Positions 7,320 through 14,636 of a stretch of 22,487 nt of DNA are shown here, one piece after another. Numbering within the stretch: position 1 is the first letter of the stretch; each line of letters opens with the position of its first letter. This DNA comes from an uncultured Pseudomonas sp. Lineage in GTDB: Bacteria > Pseudomonadota > Gammaproteobacteria > Pseudomonadales > Pseudomonadaceae. The translations under genes and the position numbers were made by a program. The stretch is from contig NZ_CAMPHV010000064.1 in NCBI RefSeq assembly GCF_946886105.1, positions 1-22,487 on the forward strand, written 5' to 3'. The notes beneath the pieces were generated by a model. That model had not been told where the DNA came from. It was given only the letters and a program-made list of their open reading frames with translations, and did no database searches.

Positions 7320-8210
7320 ATGCCAGAGTCGGAAGGCAACCGCATCCGCACTATCCAGGCGTCGCTGGCCATTGAGAACAATACCCTAAGCGTGGAGCAG
7401 GTAACGGCGGTGCTCGACGGCAAGCGGGTGTTGGGGCTGCCGCGAGAAATTCAGGAAGTGCGCAATGCCTTTGCTGCCTACGACGCCATGCCTGGCTGGC
7501 GGCCGGACAACCAAGCCGATCTGCTGGTTGCCCATGGACTGTTAATGCAGGGGCTAATCGACGATGCCGGGCGTTATCGCCAGGGCGGAGTGGGAATCTA
7601 TCGCGGGGGGCGCTTGTTGCACATGGCACCGCCGGCCAGCCGGGTTGCGGCTTTGATGCAGGATCTGCTGCGCTGGCTAGGCGGGACTGAATGGCACTCG
7701 TTGATTGCCAGTTGCGTGTTTCATTACGAGTTTGAGTTTATCCACCCCTTTGCCGACGGTAATGGCCGCATGGGGCGTTTGTGGCAGACCTTGATTCTCA
7801 GTCAGTGGCGGCCGGTGTTGGCTTACCTACCGGTAGAAACAGTGATTTGTGCACAGCAGGAGGCTTACTACGCGGCATTGGCTGCAGCGGACCAGGCCGC
7901 CGAGGCGACGCCTTTTGTTGAGTTTATGCTGGAAGTGTTGCGCGAGGCGCTGCTTGAAACCAGCCAGAGCGATCAAGTAAGCGATCAAGTTGGCGATCAA
8001 GTAAGCGATCAAGTAGCGCGCTTACTGCAGGTACTCCCACTGGGGGTTGCGCTTAAGTCCAATGAGCTGATGCAGCGCTTGGGCTTGTCGCACCGCCCGA
8101 CATTTACCAAGAACTACCTCAAGCCAGCTTTACAGGCTGGCCTGATCGAAATGACCGACCCCGCGTCGCCCAGAAGCCCGGTACAACAGTACCGTCGTGT
8201 CTCGGGATGA
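7320..8210 (+). CDS. Fic-domain protein (AMPylase), apparently 5'-truncated (296 aa)
   Basis: Fic proteins transfer AMP or related groups from nucleotides to target hydroxyls. The canonical motif HPFADGNGRMGR is at residues 142-153 with catalytic His142. An inhibitory-helix motif S-x3-E-N is present at 15-20 (SLAIEN), as in self-inhibited Fic enzymes. The flap region YRGGRLLHMAPP precedes the core. After the core come four SDQV-type tetrapeptides and a winged-helix-like C-terminus. Family members usually have about 40 further residues before the NRIRTIQ segment. Here only six residues (MPESEG) precede it, and sequence further upstream is unrelated, so the 5' end was probably lost at about 7320-7335. 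The ATG at 7320 has no Shine-Dalgarno sequence; an in-frame GTG at 7242 would add unrelated residues. Catalytic motifs are intact, but expression is doubtful. Confidence 0.85.
   Translation: MPESEGNRIRTIQASLAIENNTLSVEQVTAVLDGKRVLGLPREIQEVRNAFAAYDAMPGWRPDNQADLLVAHGLLMQGLIDDAGRYRQGGVGIYRGGRLLHMAPPASRVAALMQDLLRWLGGTEWHSLIASCVFHYEFEFIHPFADGNGRMGRLWQTLILSQWRPVLAYLPVETVICAQQEAYYAALAAADQAAEATPFVEFMLEVLREALLETSQSDQVSDQVGDQVSDQVARLLQVLPLGVALKSNELMQRLGLSHRPTFTKNYLKPALQAGLIEMTDPASPRSPVQQYRRVSG
7968..8015 (+). repeat. four tandem 12-bp repeats inside the Fic gene (SDQV)
   Basis: Four consecutive 12-bp units of the type AGCGATCAAGTA encode SDQV-SDQV-GDQV-SDQV between the Fic core and the C-terminal helix-turn-helix-like region. 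Units 2 and 3 each differ by one base. Such in-frame DQV runs are familiar from Fic proteins, and copy number can vary by slippage. Confidence 0.85.
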
Positions 8211-8390
8211 TGGCATTGCCAGGTGAATCGCCCCTAGTTTCGTAGTCACGTTTAATGGGCTAGTTTGGGCGTATCTGCGAAGCTGGAACCATTTTATGGT
8301 TTCCCACTATTGTCGGGTCGTAGACCCCGCCAGCAGGCTAGATGAGCACTCTGTGCTTAAGGACGATTGCTTTACCTTCAAGGAGATCCC

Positions 8391-10274
8391 ATGTCGCGCC
8401 TGACCACCGTAGTGATGTTGCTCTTGCTGCCCTCATTGGGCTGGTCTGCCGAGTTTTGCTCAGGGCAATACAAAAACGTCGGTGAGATGGTTCATGCTGC
8501 CCTGCACAAATATGACTCCCTCTACTCCGGCGGTGACCACTGGCATGGCATCGATGACATAGGCGCAACCCTGGATATATATCGCCTCTGGCGCAATCTG
8601 CCGGACTGGCGCCTCCGCGAGCTTGGTAGCGCCGAGCTGGACTACGACATTTACTCGCAAGACATTCCCAGAGCCGCGGAGCAGCTGCAATGGGTTGCCG
8701 AACAAGTCGACGATGCGAATTTGCAGCCCCAGCAGAAATTTGACGCTATTGTCGGGTTGGACCTCGCCGGCAGCGTCACTACGCCCGCTGACGCCTGGTT
8801 GGATGATGCCGCCAGCCATTCCCCTCAGTGGCTCTGGCTGCAACTGGTGATGACCGCTTCTGACGCACCCTGGGCCATAGCTCCCCATCTGGCTCTGGCG
8901 AATGACGTACGGTTGCCGGCCTATGCGCGCCTGAGAGACGTGGCCTGGAAACGCTATGAAGAAAGCGGCGGCATCGAGTGGGCAGTGGCGGCCCAGATAT
9001 TGACTCCGCCTGGGGATGCCGACGAACAAGCCGATTATCTATTCCAGCGCTGGCAAGCCAAGGTGGAAAGCTGCGACGCCTCTCAAGGCGAATACGCCGC
9101 CTGGGCTATTACGGCTCCCTTTCGCTGGGCATCGAGGGGTATCGGCGCAGAGCCGATTGCCGGCCTTGCGCTTCCGTTCCAGCAGCTACCCATTGCGTCA
9201 CAGCGCCTTGCTATTCGCAACTTGTCCTGGACCACCCTGCTTGGGGGCTTGAAGCCCTATCATGCGGCCGATGCTGCTCCCCGGCTGGCAGCCATTGCGA
9301 AGCTCGCCGACTCTTCTCCCGCCAACATCACACCCTGGGTCAATGTTGCCCGAACCTACCTGGCATCCACTCTCGAGGAACTGATGGAAATTCATCAGCA
9401 TCACAAGGTGGAAGCCAAGTCGGCGCGCGCATTCAACCTGTTGTCAGCTGCAGACATGGCGCGTCTGTCCGAGACTCCTGGGCTTAGCCCTGACATGCGC
9501 AAGGCCCTGGTGATGACAGCTTTCACTCGGCACGTGGCCCTGGGGAATGCCGCACAAGCGCGAAAGCTGATCGCCCAACTGAAGCAACTTGCCCCGGAGC
9601 ATGTATCGAACATTGAGAAGCGACTCCGACAAGACCTGCCGCCACAGATTCGACTGGACTTGATAGTGCTCGATAATCCGGAACTGTCCACCTGGCTGGT
9701 GACAGCGGACGAGAATTACGATGATGTAGGCATCATGTTGCGCAATTCCCGGCCACGACGAGATTTGCCGCGCGAACTCGCTGAAACCCGGGCCATCGAG
9801 CAAGATCTGCAAACCTGGTTATTGCTCCCGGAGAAGTGGTACAGATTCGCCGGCATGCACGGATACACGCTGAACGCTCTGGATCGAATCCACGCTTCCA
9901 GGGCTCGAACTACCCCAGCCGCCGTCACAGCACCAGCTTTGTTCAAGACAACTCCGGGCTCAGCGAATCGCTACATCGAACACTGGATCGCCTGGAATGA
10001 ACTACCCCGGCTAGTCGAGGGAAATGGCCTGAGCCATGCAGTCAGCCGCGATATCGTCGAGTGGGCCAATAGCGAGTCGGATAATTGGTTGAAACGACTC
10101 TTTATTGACCAAGAACTGATGGCGCAAGCCCTAAGCCAAGTAGTCCGGCTCAACCGCAGAGAAGATGGCGGCATGCTGGGCCAGCTACCCAGCGGGCGAG
10201 CTGCCTTCACTCTTTTGCATAGTCGATTCCCTAGCTCGAAGGCAGCAAAGCAGACCCTCTATTGGTATCGCTAG
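8391..10274 (+). CDS. secreted or periplasmic protein of unknown function (627 aa)
   Basis: I do not recognise this gene. The ATG at 8391 follows AAGGAG with 5-nt spacing; a longer frame from 8367 would place extra residues before the signal peptide. The N-terminus MSRLTTVVMLLLLPSLGWSA is a standard Sec signal peptide, with likely cleavage after WSA. The mature protein is rich in Ala, Leu and Trp and apparently all-helical, with repeated short helices (for example AARLRDVAW-type segments) reminiscent of TPR/Sel1-like or other solenoid folds, though no clean repeat can be set. There are no transmembrane segments after the signal and no enzyme motif. It is monocistronic, converging on the lipoprotein gene at 10497. 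Base composition is like the core genes, so it may be older chromosome rather than recent cargo. Confidence 0.75.
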   Translation: MSRLTTVVMLLLLPSLGWSAEFCSGQYKNVGEMVHAALHKYDSLYSGGDHWHGIDDIGATLDIYRLWRNLPDWRLRELGSAELDYDIYSQDIPRAAEQLQWVAEQVDDANLQPQQKFDAIVGLDLAGSVTTPADAWLDDAASHSPQWLWLQLVMTASDAPWAIAPHLALANDVRLPAYARLRDVAWKRYEESGGIEWAVAAQILTPPGDADEQADYLFQRWQAKVESCDASQGEYAAWAITAPFRWASRGIGAEPIAGLALPFQQLPIASQRLAIRNLSWTTLLGGLKPYHAADAAPRLAAIAKLADSSPANITPWVNVARTYLASTLEELMEIHQHHKVEAKSARAFNLLSAADMARLSETPGLSPDMRKALVMTAFTRHVALGNAAQARKLIAQLKQLAPEHVSNIEKRLRQDLPPQIRLDLIVLDNPELSTWLVTADENYDDVGIMLRNSRPRRDLPRELAETRAIEQDLQTWLLLPEKWYRFAGMHGYTLNALDRIHASRARTTPAAVTAPALFKTTPGSANRYIEHWIAWNELPRLVEGNGLSHAVSRDIVEWANSESDNWLKRLFIDQELMAQALSQVVRLNRREDGGMLGQLPSGRAAFTLLHSRFPSSKAAKQTLYWYR

Positions 10275-10424
10275 AGAAAAAACTGGCCTTGCTGCACCCA
10301 TGAAGCTTGGCGCACGCCGCGGATAAGCTGCGCCGACCATCGGCTATGGAGCGGCTCCGGCCGCGACCGGCAGCAGTGACCCATAGCAGACATCCCTGAA
10401 GCATTTATATCGATGCCTCTTAAG

Positions 10425-10452
10425 CCTCTCATCGGTGAGCACCGATGAGAGG
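10425..10452. terminator. perfect 13-bp hairpin between convergent genes
   Basis: CCTCTCATCGGTG (10425-10437) is followed, after two bases, by its exact reverse complement (10440-10452). It lies between two convergent genes, so a bidirectional transcription stop is likely. There is no T-run on either side, so a factor-binding or mRNA-stabilising role is also possible. Confidence 0.5.
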
Positions 10453-10496
10453 TCAGGGCAGAGGGAGCAAATCTGCTCTTAGCTAAAGTTTCTTCT

Positions 10497-11033
10497 CTAG
10501 AAATTGAAACGCTGGTCAAACACTGTCTGCTCGCCGACCGTTACGGTGCATTGGCGGGCCACTTCAACCGGCATTGCTTTGCCCAGCAGCGGCGCCAGTG
10601 ATTTGTAAAACACCTCATCACAGGCGGTGTCCTTGCTGAAGGCTTGTGCGTTACCGGCCGCGTCGGCGGTAATCCGGCAACCTGCAACCAACTCGTTGGG
10701 CAACTCATCCAATGGCACTGCCTTTGAGCCACCGCCCTGTAACTCGATCAGCTCGTTGCATGCACCTTTAGCCGGACCTTCCTTGATGGTTTTGGTGAAG
10801 GCGACGCGTTGGTAGTCCGTACCGGCGAACAGCACCTGCTCGTTGACCGTCACGCGGTATTGTGACGGTTTGAAAGCGATGGCTTTGATGCAGAACTGTG
10901 TGGCGACCGGTTTTCCATTGACCTCAGCGGTGGCCGATTTGCAGCCCGGAGTGGCCTGGGCGAAGGTGGTATCGGGTGAGCTGACGCAACCGGCCAGTGA
11001 TAGCAGACACACACCAAACAGCATTCTTTTCAT
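10497..11033 (-). CDS. small lipoprotein of unknown function (178 aa)
   Basis: The ATG at 11033 is preceded by AGGAAG at about 5 nt. The signal peptide MKRMLFGVCLLSLAGC has a clear lipobox with Cys16 as the lipidated residue. The frame runs open to 11090, but that extension lies outside the signal. After the signal, Ser-Ser follows Cys, which points to outer-membrane sorting by the usual +2 rule. The mature part has several cysteines (in TPGCKSAT, FCIKAI, GACNEL, AGCRIT, TACDEV and RQCTVT), which could form disulphides in the periplasm, and beta-strand-like segments. It is transcribed toward the convergent 627-residue protein gene. No homologous family is recognised; lipoprotein status is secure. 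Confidence 0.8.
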   Translation of the reverse strand: MKRMLFGVCLLSLAGCVSSPDTTFAQATPGCKSATAEVNGKPVATQFCIKAIAFKPSQYRVTVNEQVLFAGTDYQRVAFTKTIKEGPAKGACNELIELQGGGSKAVPLDELPNELVAGCRITADAAGNAQAFSKDTACDEVFYKSLAPLLGKAMPVEVARQCTVTVGEQTVFDQRFNF

Positions 11034-11347
11034 AGGACTTCCTGTGCTCAAACATACCGCCTCCAGCAGGCGGATCCGGACGCAGATCATATCAGCGACC
11101 TGGTGGCCAAAGGCGTGGAAAAGCTAGGTGGCCCCCAACTCACCTACCGAACCCCATCTCGAAATCGCTTGGGCCGATCATGATCGATAGCTGCCGACCC
11201 GCTCCGGCCATTAGTGGCGGACAGCTAACGGTGCGGGAGACGCTTAGCCACTGTGGCGCGTTAGCAGAATATCCATGGTGATGGTCGGGTGGCTTGGATA
11301 TCATGTTGCCCCGCCGTAAATGGCGGGTATGAACCCCATAACCATGG
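11034..11347. other. divergent intergenic region with possible coding remnant and a small hairpin
   Basis: This separates two divergent lipoprotein genes and must hold both promoters, though I cannot place them confidently. A plus-strand frame ending at 11183 reads like the tail of a protein (DPDADHISDLVAKGVEKLGG) but has no start and overlaps the 5' region of the minus-strand lipoprotein gene, so it may be a gene remnant. A hairpin CCCGCC/GGCGGG (11310-11315 and 11322-11327) lies just upstream of the next gene, where it may lie in the leader. Confidence 0.35.
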
Positions 11348-12169
11348 ATGTTTATCGTGTTGAAGACGCTTTTCCCCTTTACCCTGGCCGCTGCATTACT
11401 TGCCGGCTGTGCAAGCCAGCAGAGCACACCGCCACTCGACAAGCCCCATCTCGTCGGTATCTGGGCCATGATGCCGCTGGCGAACGGCATCGCCAACGTG
11501 GCCGAGTACCAGGTTGATGGCAAGGTACAGCTGCACTCTTTCAACTGCGTGGAACGCAGTGATCAGGATGTCGAGGTTTCGGACTATTCGGTCGCAGCCG
11601 ATGGCAAGTCCATTCGCATCGACTCGCCGATGCGCGCCTTCGACCTAGAGGTTCTGGCGTTCAGCGACAACCTAATGGTGCTGGGCATGTCGGTCGGGGG
11701 TTCACAGCTGAAGTTTATGTACAAAAAGGTCGAGAAGGTCGAACCGTTGTGTGACCTCTACTCGAACGCTAAGGCCGAAGCCGCACGGCGCACCGCCTAC
11801 CATCCAGACGATTTCACCCCTGCACCGGCCATCCCCGAGCATGCCGGGATAGAACGCTACCTCGGTAAGTGGGAGAACAAAGAGGATGGAGGGACGATTC
11901 AGATCCTGCGTGACACGAAGGGTAAGCCTTACCTGGGTCTGCCCGCTAACGAGAACTGGCGTTACCTGTTCAACAACGTGCGCTGGGAGGGTGAAATCTT
12001 GCACTACCAGAGCTTTGCCTACTCGGAAAAGCAGTCCCTGTACCGACACCCCTACCACAAGACCAAAACACCCATGACCCTAGAGCCTGTTGCTGGCGGT
12101 AAGCTGCTCAGAGCCTATGTCATCGGTGGCAAACGCTACGAGCAGTTGCTGCAGCGAAGCGTGGACTGA
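11348..12169 (+). CDS. lipoprotein of unknown function (273 aa)
   Basis: The N-terminus MFIVLKTLFPFTLAAALLAGC is a lipoprotein signal peptide with lipobox LAGC and Cys21; Ala-Ser follow, compatible with outer-membrane sorting. The first half of the mature protein (LVGIWAMMPLANGIANVAEY..., followed by alternating hydrophobic strands) resembles a small beta-sandwich or lipocalin-like unit. The second half repeats the idea with IERYLGKWENKEDGGTIQIL, so the protein may hold two related beta domains, each opening with a G-x-W core. The ATG has only a weak ribosome-binding site and an out-of-frame ATG lies 4 bp earlier. The gene is monocistronic, divergent from the lipoprotein gene at 10497. I do not recognise the family. 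Confidence 0.75.
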   Translation: MFIVLKTLFPFTLAAALLAGCASQQSTPPLDKPHLVGIWAMMPLANGIANVAEYQVDGKVQLHSFNCVERSDQDVEVSDYSVAADGKSIRIDSPMRAFDLEVLAFSDNLMVLGMSVGGSQLKFMYKKVEKVEPLCDLYSNAKAEAARRTAYHPDDFTPAPAIPEHAGIERYLGKWENKEDGGTIQILRDTKGKPYLGLPANENWRYLFNNVRWEGEILHYQSFAYSEKQSLYRHPYHKTKTPMTLEPVAGGKLLRAYVIGGKRYEQLLQRSVD

Positions 12170-12413
12170 ATGATCTGTGCCATGAGTATCCCTGACACTG
12201 GCCGTGTGGTAACTGCGGATAACCCCGTAGGGCAAGGAGCGAGGCGCCAAGGATGGTCGTCCGCAGGCCGGAAGCTGCTGGCGTGCCCCACAACGCTTTT
12301 GTAGCCTCACCAAGTCGCCTGCGCCTTTGCAAGTTCCCGTATCATCACGCCCTTTCTTCACTAGCTTTACCCGCTAATAGGTTGGTGGGGCGTGCAATTC
12401 CGGAGAGCGGTTG

Positions 12414-12974
12414 ATGTTGGCTATTCAAAGCTGTGGCGGCAGGTATGTGGTGTTGTTAGCGGTGCTACTGCTTGGCGGCTGTGATTCGATCATGGCGAAG
12501 AAGCAGTATGCGTTCCCCAAGGCGGGTGAGCCCTCGGCGATGCTGCGTGTTGAGAAGCCGCGCAGTGCCAGTGTCGGCGTAATCAATCTTAACGATGAAG
12601 GATGCTGGGCCGGCGCCACATCGTTTGCCTACAAAGAGGATGAGCCCGGCACCAGGGTCGCCACGGGCAAAGAAATGGTGCTGACCTACAACGAGATAAT
12701 CGGCGACAAGTATTGCGGGATTCTCGTCGCCCTCACGCCCGAGGAGAACGCCATCTACACCTTCAAAACGGGTACTTGGAGTAAAACCGTAGAATCCCTA
12801 ATACCCGTTATTGGTAAATCTCGGGAGCAAGGCTATTGCGGGCTTGCGATCATCAAACAGGTCGGCACCGACGTAAGCCTTGAGCCCACTCAGCAGGTGG
12901 TCGTCGACCGCGGCATCATTTGCTATAAGTACGTCAAGCGAAAGCCAGTAACCCCCGCCAACCCCCAGCAATAG
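12414..12974 (+). CDS. small lipoprotein of unknown function (186 aa)
   Basis: The ATG at 12414 sits 8 nt after GGAG; a TTG directly before it would also fit but is less likely. The signal peptide ends in VLLLGGC, with Cys23 lipidated and Asp-Ser following. Asp at +2 is the classical inner-membrane retention signal in enterobacteria; in Pseudomonas the rule is looser. The mature domain is probably mostly beta-strand and has four cysteines (DEGCWAG, KYCGIL, GYCGLA, IICYKY), perhaps two disulphides. It is the third independent lipoprotein within 2.5 kb. It converges on the recombinase operon with a 54-bp gap. No family is recognised. Confidence 0.75.
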   Translation: MLAIQSCGGRYVVLLAVLLLGGCDSIMAKKQYAFPKAGEPSAMLRVEKPRSASVGVINLNDEGCWAGATSFAYKEDEPGTRVATGKEMVLTYNEIIGDKYCGILVALTPEENAIYTFKTGTWSKTVESLIPVIGKSREQGYCGLAIIKQVGTDVSLEPTQQVVVDRGIICYKYVKRKPVTPANPQQ

Positions 12975-13028
12975 CGTCTGTCATGAAGCTGCATTGGCTA
13001 CACGCTATCATCTCTGCCGATCCAAGGC

Positions 13029-13322
13029 TTAGCCACGATTCGAGCGTTGGATCAGCATTTCCCGGTCATGCCCTAATCGTTTCCAGATCAATAGCGTGGT
13101 GAGGCGATAGTAATACCGGCTGGCGTCGGAGTGGTCTTTCAGGTGCTGAGTGAAAAACCAGCGCACATGCTTGAGCTGCCAGGTCCAGGGGTTGCCGCGT
13201 TGCCAGCGCTGCTGGATGGCCGCTTGCATGATTTGGGCTTGGCGTAGGTGGCGTTGCTGGGTGACCTTCGAACCGGTCAGTACGCCGCTGAGGAACAGCG
13301 CCATATCGAAGGGCTTGGTCAC
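13029..13322 (-). CDS. 97-aa basic protein translationally coupled to the recombinase
   Basis: This is the last gene of the four-gene minus-strand operon. It starts with GTG inside the recombinase stop codon (GTGA overlap), so its translation is coupled to that of the recombinase. The protein is basic, Gln/Arg/Trp-rich and probably all-helical, with no cysteine and no membrane segment (for example RYYYRLTTLLIWKRLGHDRE). I recognise no named domain. Position and coupling suggest a small partner of the recombinase, such as a directionality or DNA-binding factor, but that is inference only. Confidence 0.65.
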   Translation of the reverse strand: MTKPFDMALFLSGVLTGSKVTQQRHLRQAQIMQAAIQQRWQRGNPWTWQLKHVRWFFTQHLKDHSDASRYYYRLTTLLIWKRLGHDREMLIQRSNRG

Positions 13323-14299
13323 GCTCGACCTCCAATGTAGGCCGAAACCACATCGATCCGGTTATGCCCGAGCTCCTGGCTGATCTGTTGCCGCGCCTGT
13401 TGATCGAGGTCGCGGTCAATGCGATAGCAGTGGCCGCCATTGACGGGGGCGGCGTGGCCCGTGAGCTGTTCGTAACGCTCGCAGGCGTAGGCCGCGCGCA
13501 GTTCATGAAAACCTTTAAGCCCCTGTTTATGCAGCGTTTCGCGGGCGGGGCGCACGGTCTGTTGCAGGAATGCGGCGTAGCTTTCGTTTCGGGCCAGCAG
13601 GTTGCGGCTACCGGTCGGCGCGGTATGGCGAGCCGACTGCAGAGCATTCTTCACCTCTTCATTGGCCACGATCCAGCGCGGCGCCGAAGCTCCTGAGCGG
13701 CCGCCCTTGGTGCCGTCCTGGATGTTGATGCGGCCTAAGTGTTCGGCTTCGCGCTGCAAGCGTGGCAGGTCGGCCAGGATGGCTTCGCGCAGGCGCATGC
13801 CGGTGGCTCGGGTCAACAGCACAATCGCGGCCACTCGCTCGTGTTGCTGGTCGCCAAGCCGCTCAAGCACTCGCCGCAGCTGTTGGCGGTCTTGGCCGTC
13901 CGACGCGCGGGTGCGGACGCTCGAGCGCTGCAGCCCTAGCGACTGGCTCGGGCTGGCAAGCCTCACATGTTGATCACCACGCAGTGCTGCGAGGGTGCGG
14001 TTGACGCTGCTCAAGCGGTTCTGCGCGGTGGCGATGCCGAGTTCACCGCGTTGGATCTGCTGGCGCAGGTAGGCGGCGTAGGCTTGCAGCGTCTGTCGGT
14101 CTATCTGGCGCGCGTCGTTGTAACCGGGGCCGTCCTCTGACCGACACCAACGCACGAACGCTTGCCAGCGATCACTATGCGCTTTGACCGTGGCGAAGTG
14201 GCCGCCGGTAAACAGATCCTTGAGCGCTTGCGGGCCGGCGTAGCTCAGCTGGCGGCCGTAGCCAAAGTTGCGACCCTCACGCCGACCGACCAAGGTCAT
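13319..14299 (-). CDS. tyrosine recombinase, integrase-domain protein (326 aa)
   Basis: This is a second, P4-unrelated tyrosine recombinase, resembling the 'integrase domain-containing' proteins of proteobacterial islands (Integrase_1-like). Numbered from the ATG at 14299, an N-terminal SAM-like core-binding region covers about 35-110. The catalytic part shows GMRLRE (Arg169 or Arg171), KGG (Lys198), FHELR (His265 and Arg268), LGHNR (His312) and SAYIG (nucleophile Tyr321), so all active-site residues appear present. GTG codons up to 14308 are possible alternative starts. The gene overlaps the preceding 119-aa gene and the following 97-aa gene. Its role may be mobilising a sub-element or resolving the island; its substrate sites are not identifiable here. 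Confidence 0.85.
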   Translation of the reverse strand: MTLVGRREGRNFGYGRQLSYAGPQALKDLFTGGHFATVKAHSDRWQAFVRWCRSEDGPGYNDARQIDRQTLQAYAAYLRQQIQRGELGIATAQNRLSSVNRTLAALRGDQHVRLASPSQSLGLQRSSVRTRASDGQDRQQLRRVLERLGDQQHERVAAIVLLTRATGMRLREAILADLPRLQREAEHLGRINIQDGTKGGRSGASAPRWIVANEEVKNALQSARHTAPTGSRNLLARNESYAAFLQQTVRPARETLHKQGLKGFHELRAAYACERYEQLTGHAAPVNGGHCYRIDRDLDQQARQQISQELGHNRIDVVSAYIGGRA

Positions 14300-14636
14300 C
14301 GCCACCACCGTTTCCGTTCGTTTGCAGAAAAAGCAGCAGGGCTTTCCAGTAGGGGCTGAGTCTGTCGAGCTGTTGCCAGTGGGTCGGGCGGATCAGCAGG
14401 GCGTTCCCCTGGTGCTGCAGGTGCGCGCCTTGCTCACGCAATTGAGTGATCAGCAGGGCTATCTGGGCAGGCTCCAGCGCGGGTGTGGCGACGGTGGTGA
14501 CAGTGGCGACAACCTGCGTCGTTTCTGGCCGGGCGCGAGGCGACAGGCTGGCGACGGAGGCGGCGACAGGCCGCGATTCCGGCTGCAATCGATGTAGCGC
14601 CTGGTGGCGGCGCACCGCGTCATTGAGGCGGAACAT
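14277..14636 (-). CDS. 119-aa protein with TubC/docking-like C-terminal motif
   Basis: This small protein is encoded between the DUF3987-like gene and the recombinase. The ATG at 14636 has a GAGG Shine-Dalgarno sequence 6 nt upstream and overlaps the previous gene by 17 nt; its end overlaps the recombinase start by 23-32 nt. The N-terminal half is low-complexity and rich in Val, Ala, Thr and Pro (for example TQVVATVTTVATP). The C-terminal half (LLITQLREQGAHLQHQGNAL..., then YWKALLLFL) follows the pattern of the small TubC N-terminal docking-like fold often seen in mobile-element proteins; that assignment is tentative. The DNA contains six GGCGAC-type repeats (14487-14567). Confidence 0.6.
   Translation of the reverse strand: MFRLNDAVRRHQALHRLQPESRPVAASVASLSPRARPETTQVVATVTTVATPALEPAQIALLITQLREQGAHLQHQGNALLIRPTHWQQLDRLSPYWKALLLFLQTNGNGGGDDLGRSA
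14487..14567. repeat. cluster of six GGCGAC-type repeats, three of them at 9-bp phase
   Basis: GGCGAC or GGTGAC begins at 14487, 14496, 14505, 14539, 14550 and 14562 on the plus strand. The first three are exactly 9 bp apart. A similar 9-bp-phased triple lies in inverted orientation at 16977-17000 outside any gene. Here the repeats encode Val-Ala-Thr runs, so codon-level low complexity is an alternative explanation. Confidence 0.5.
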
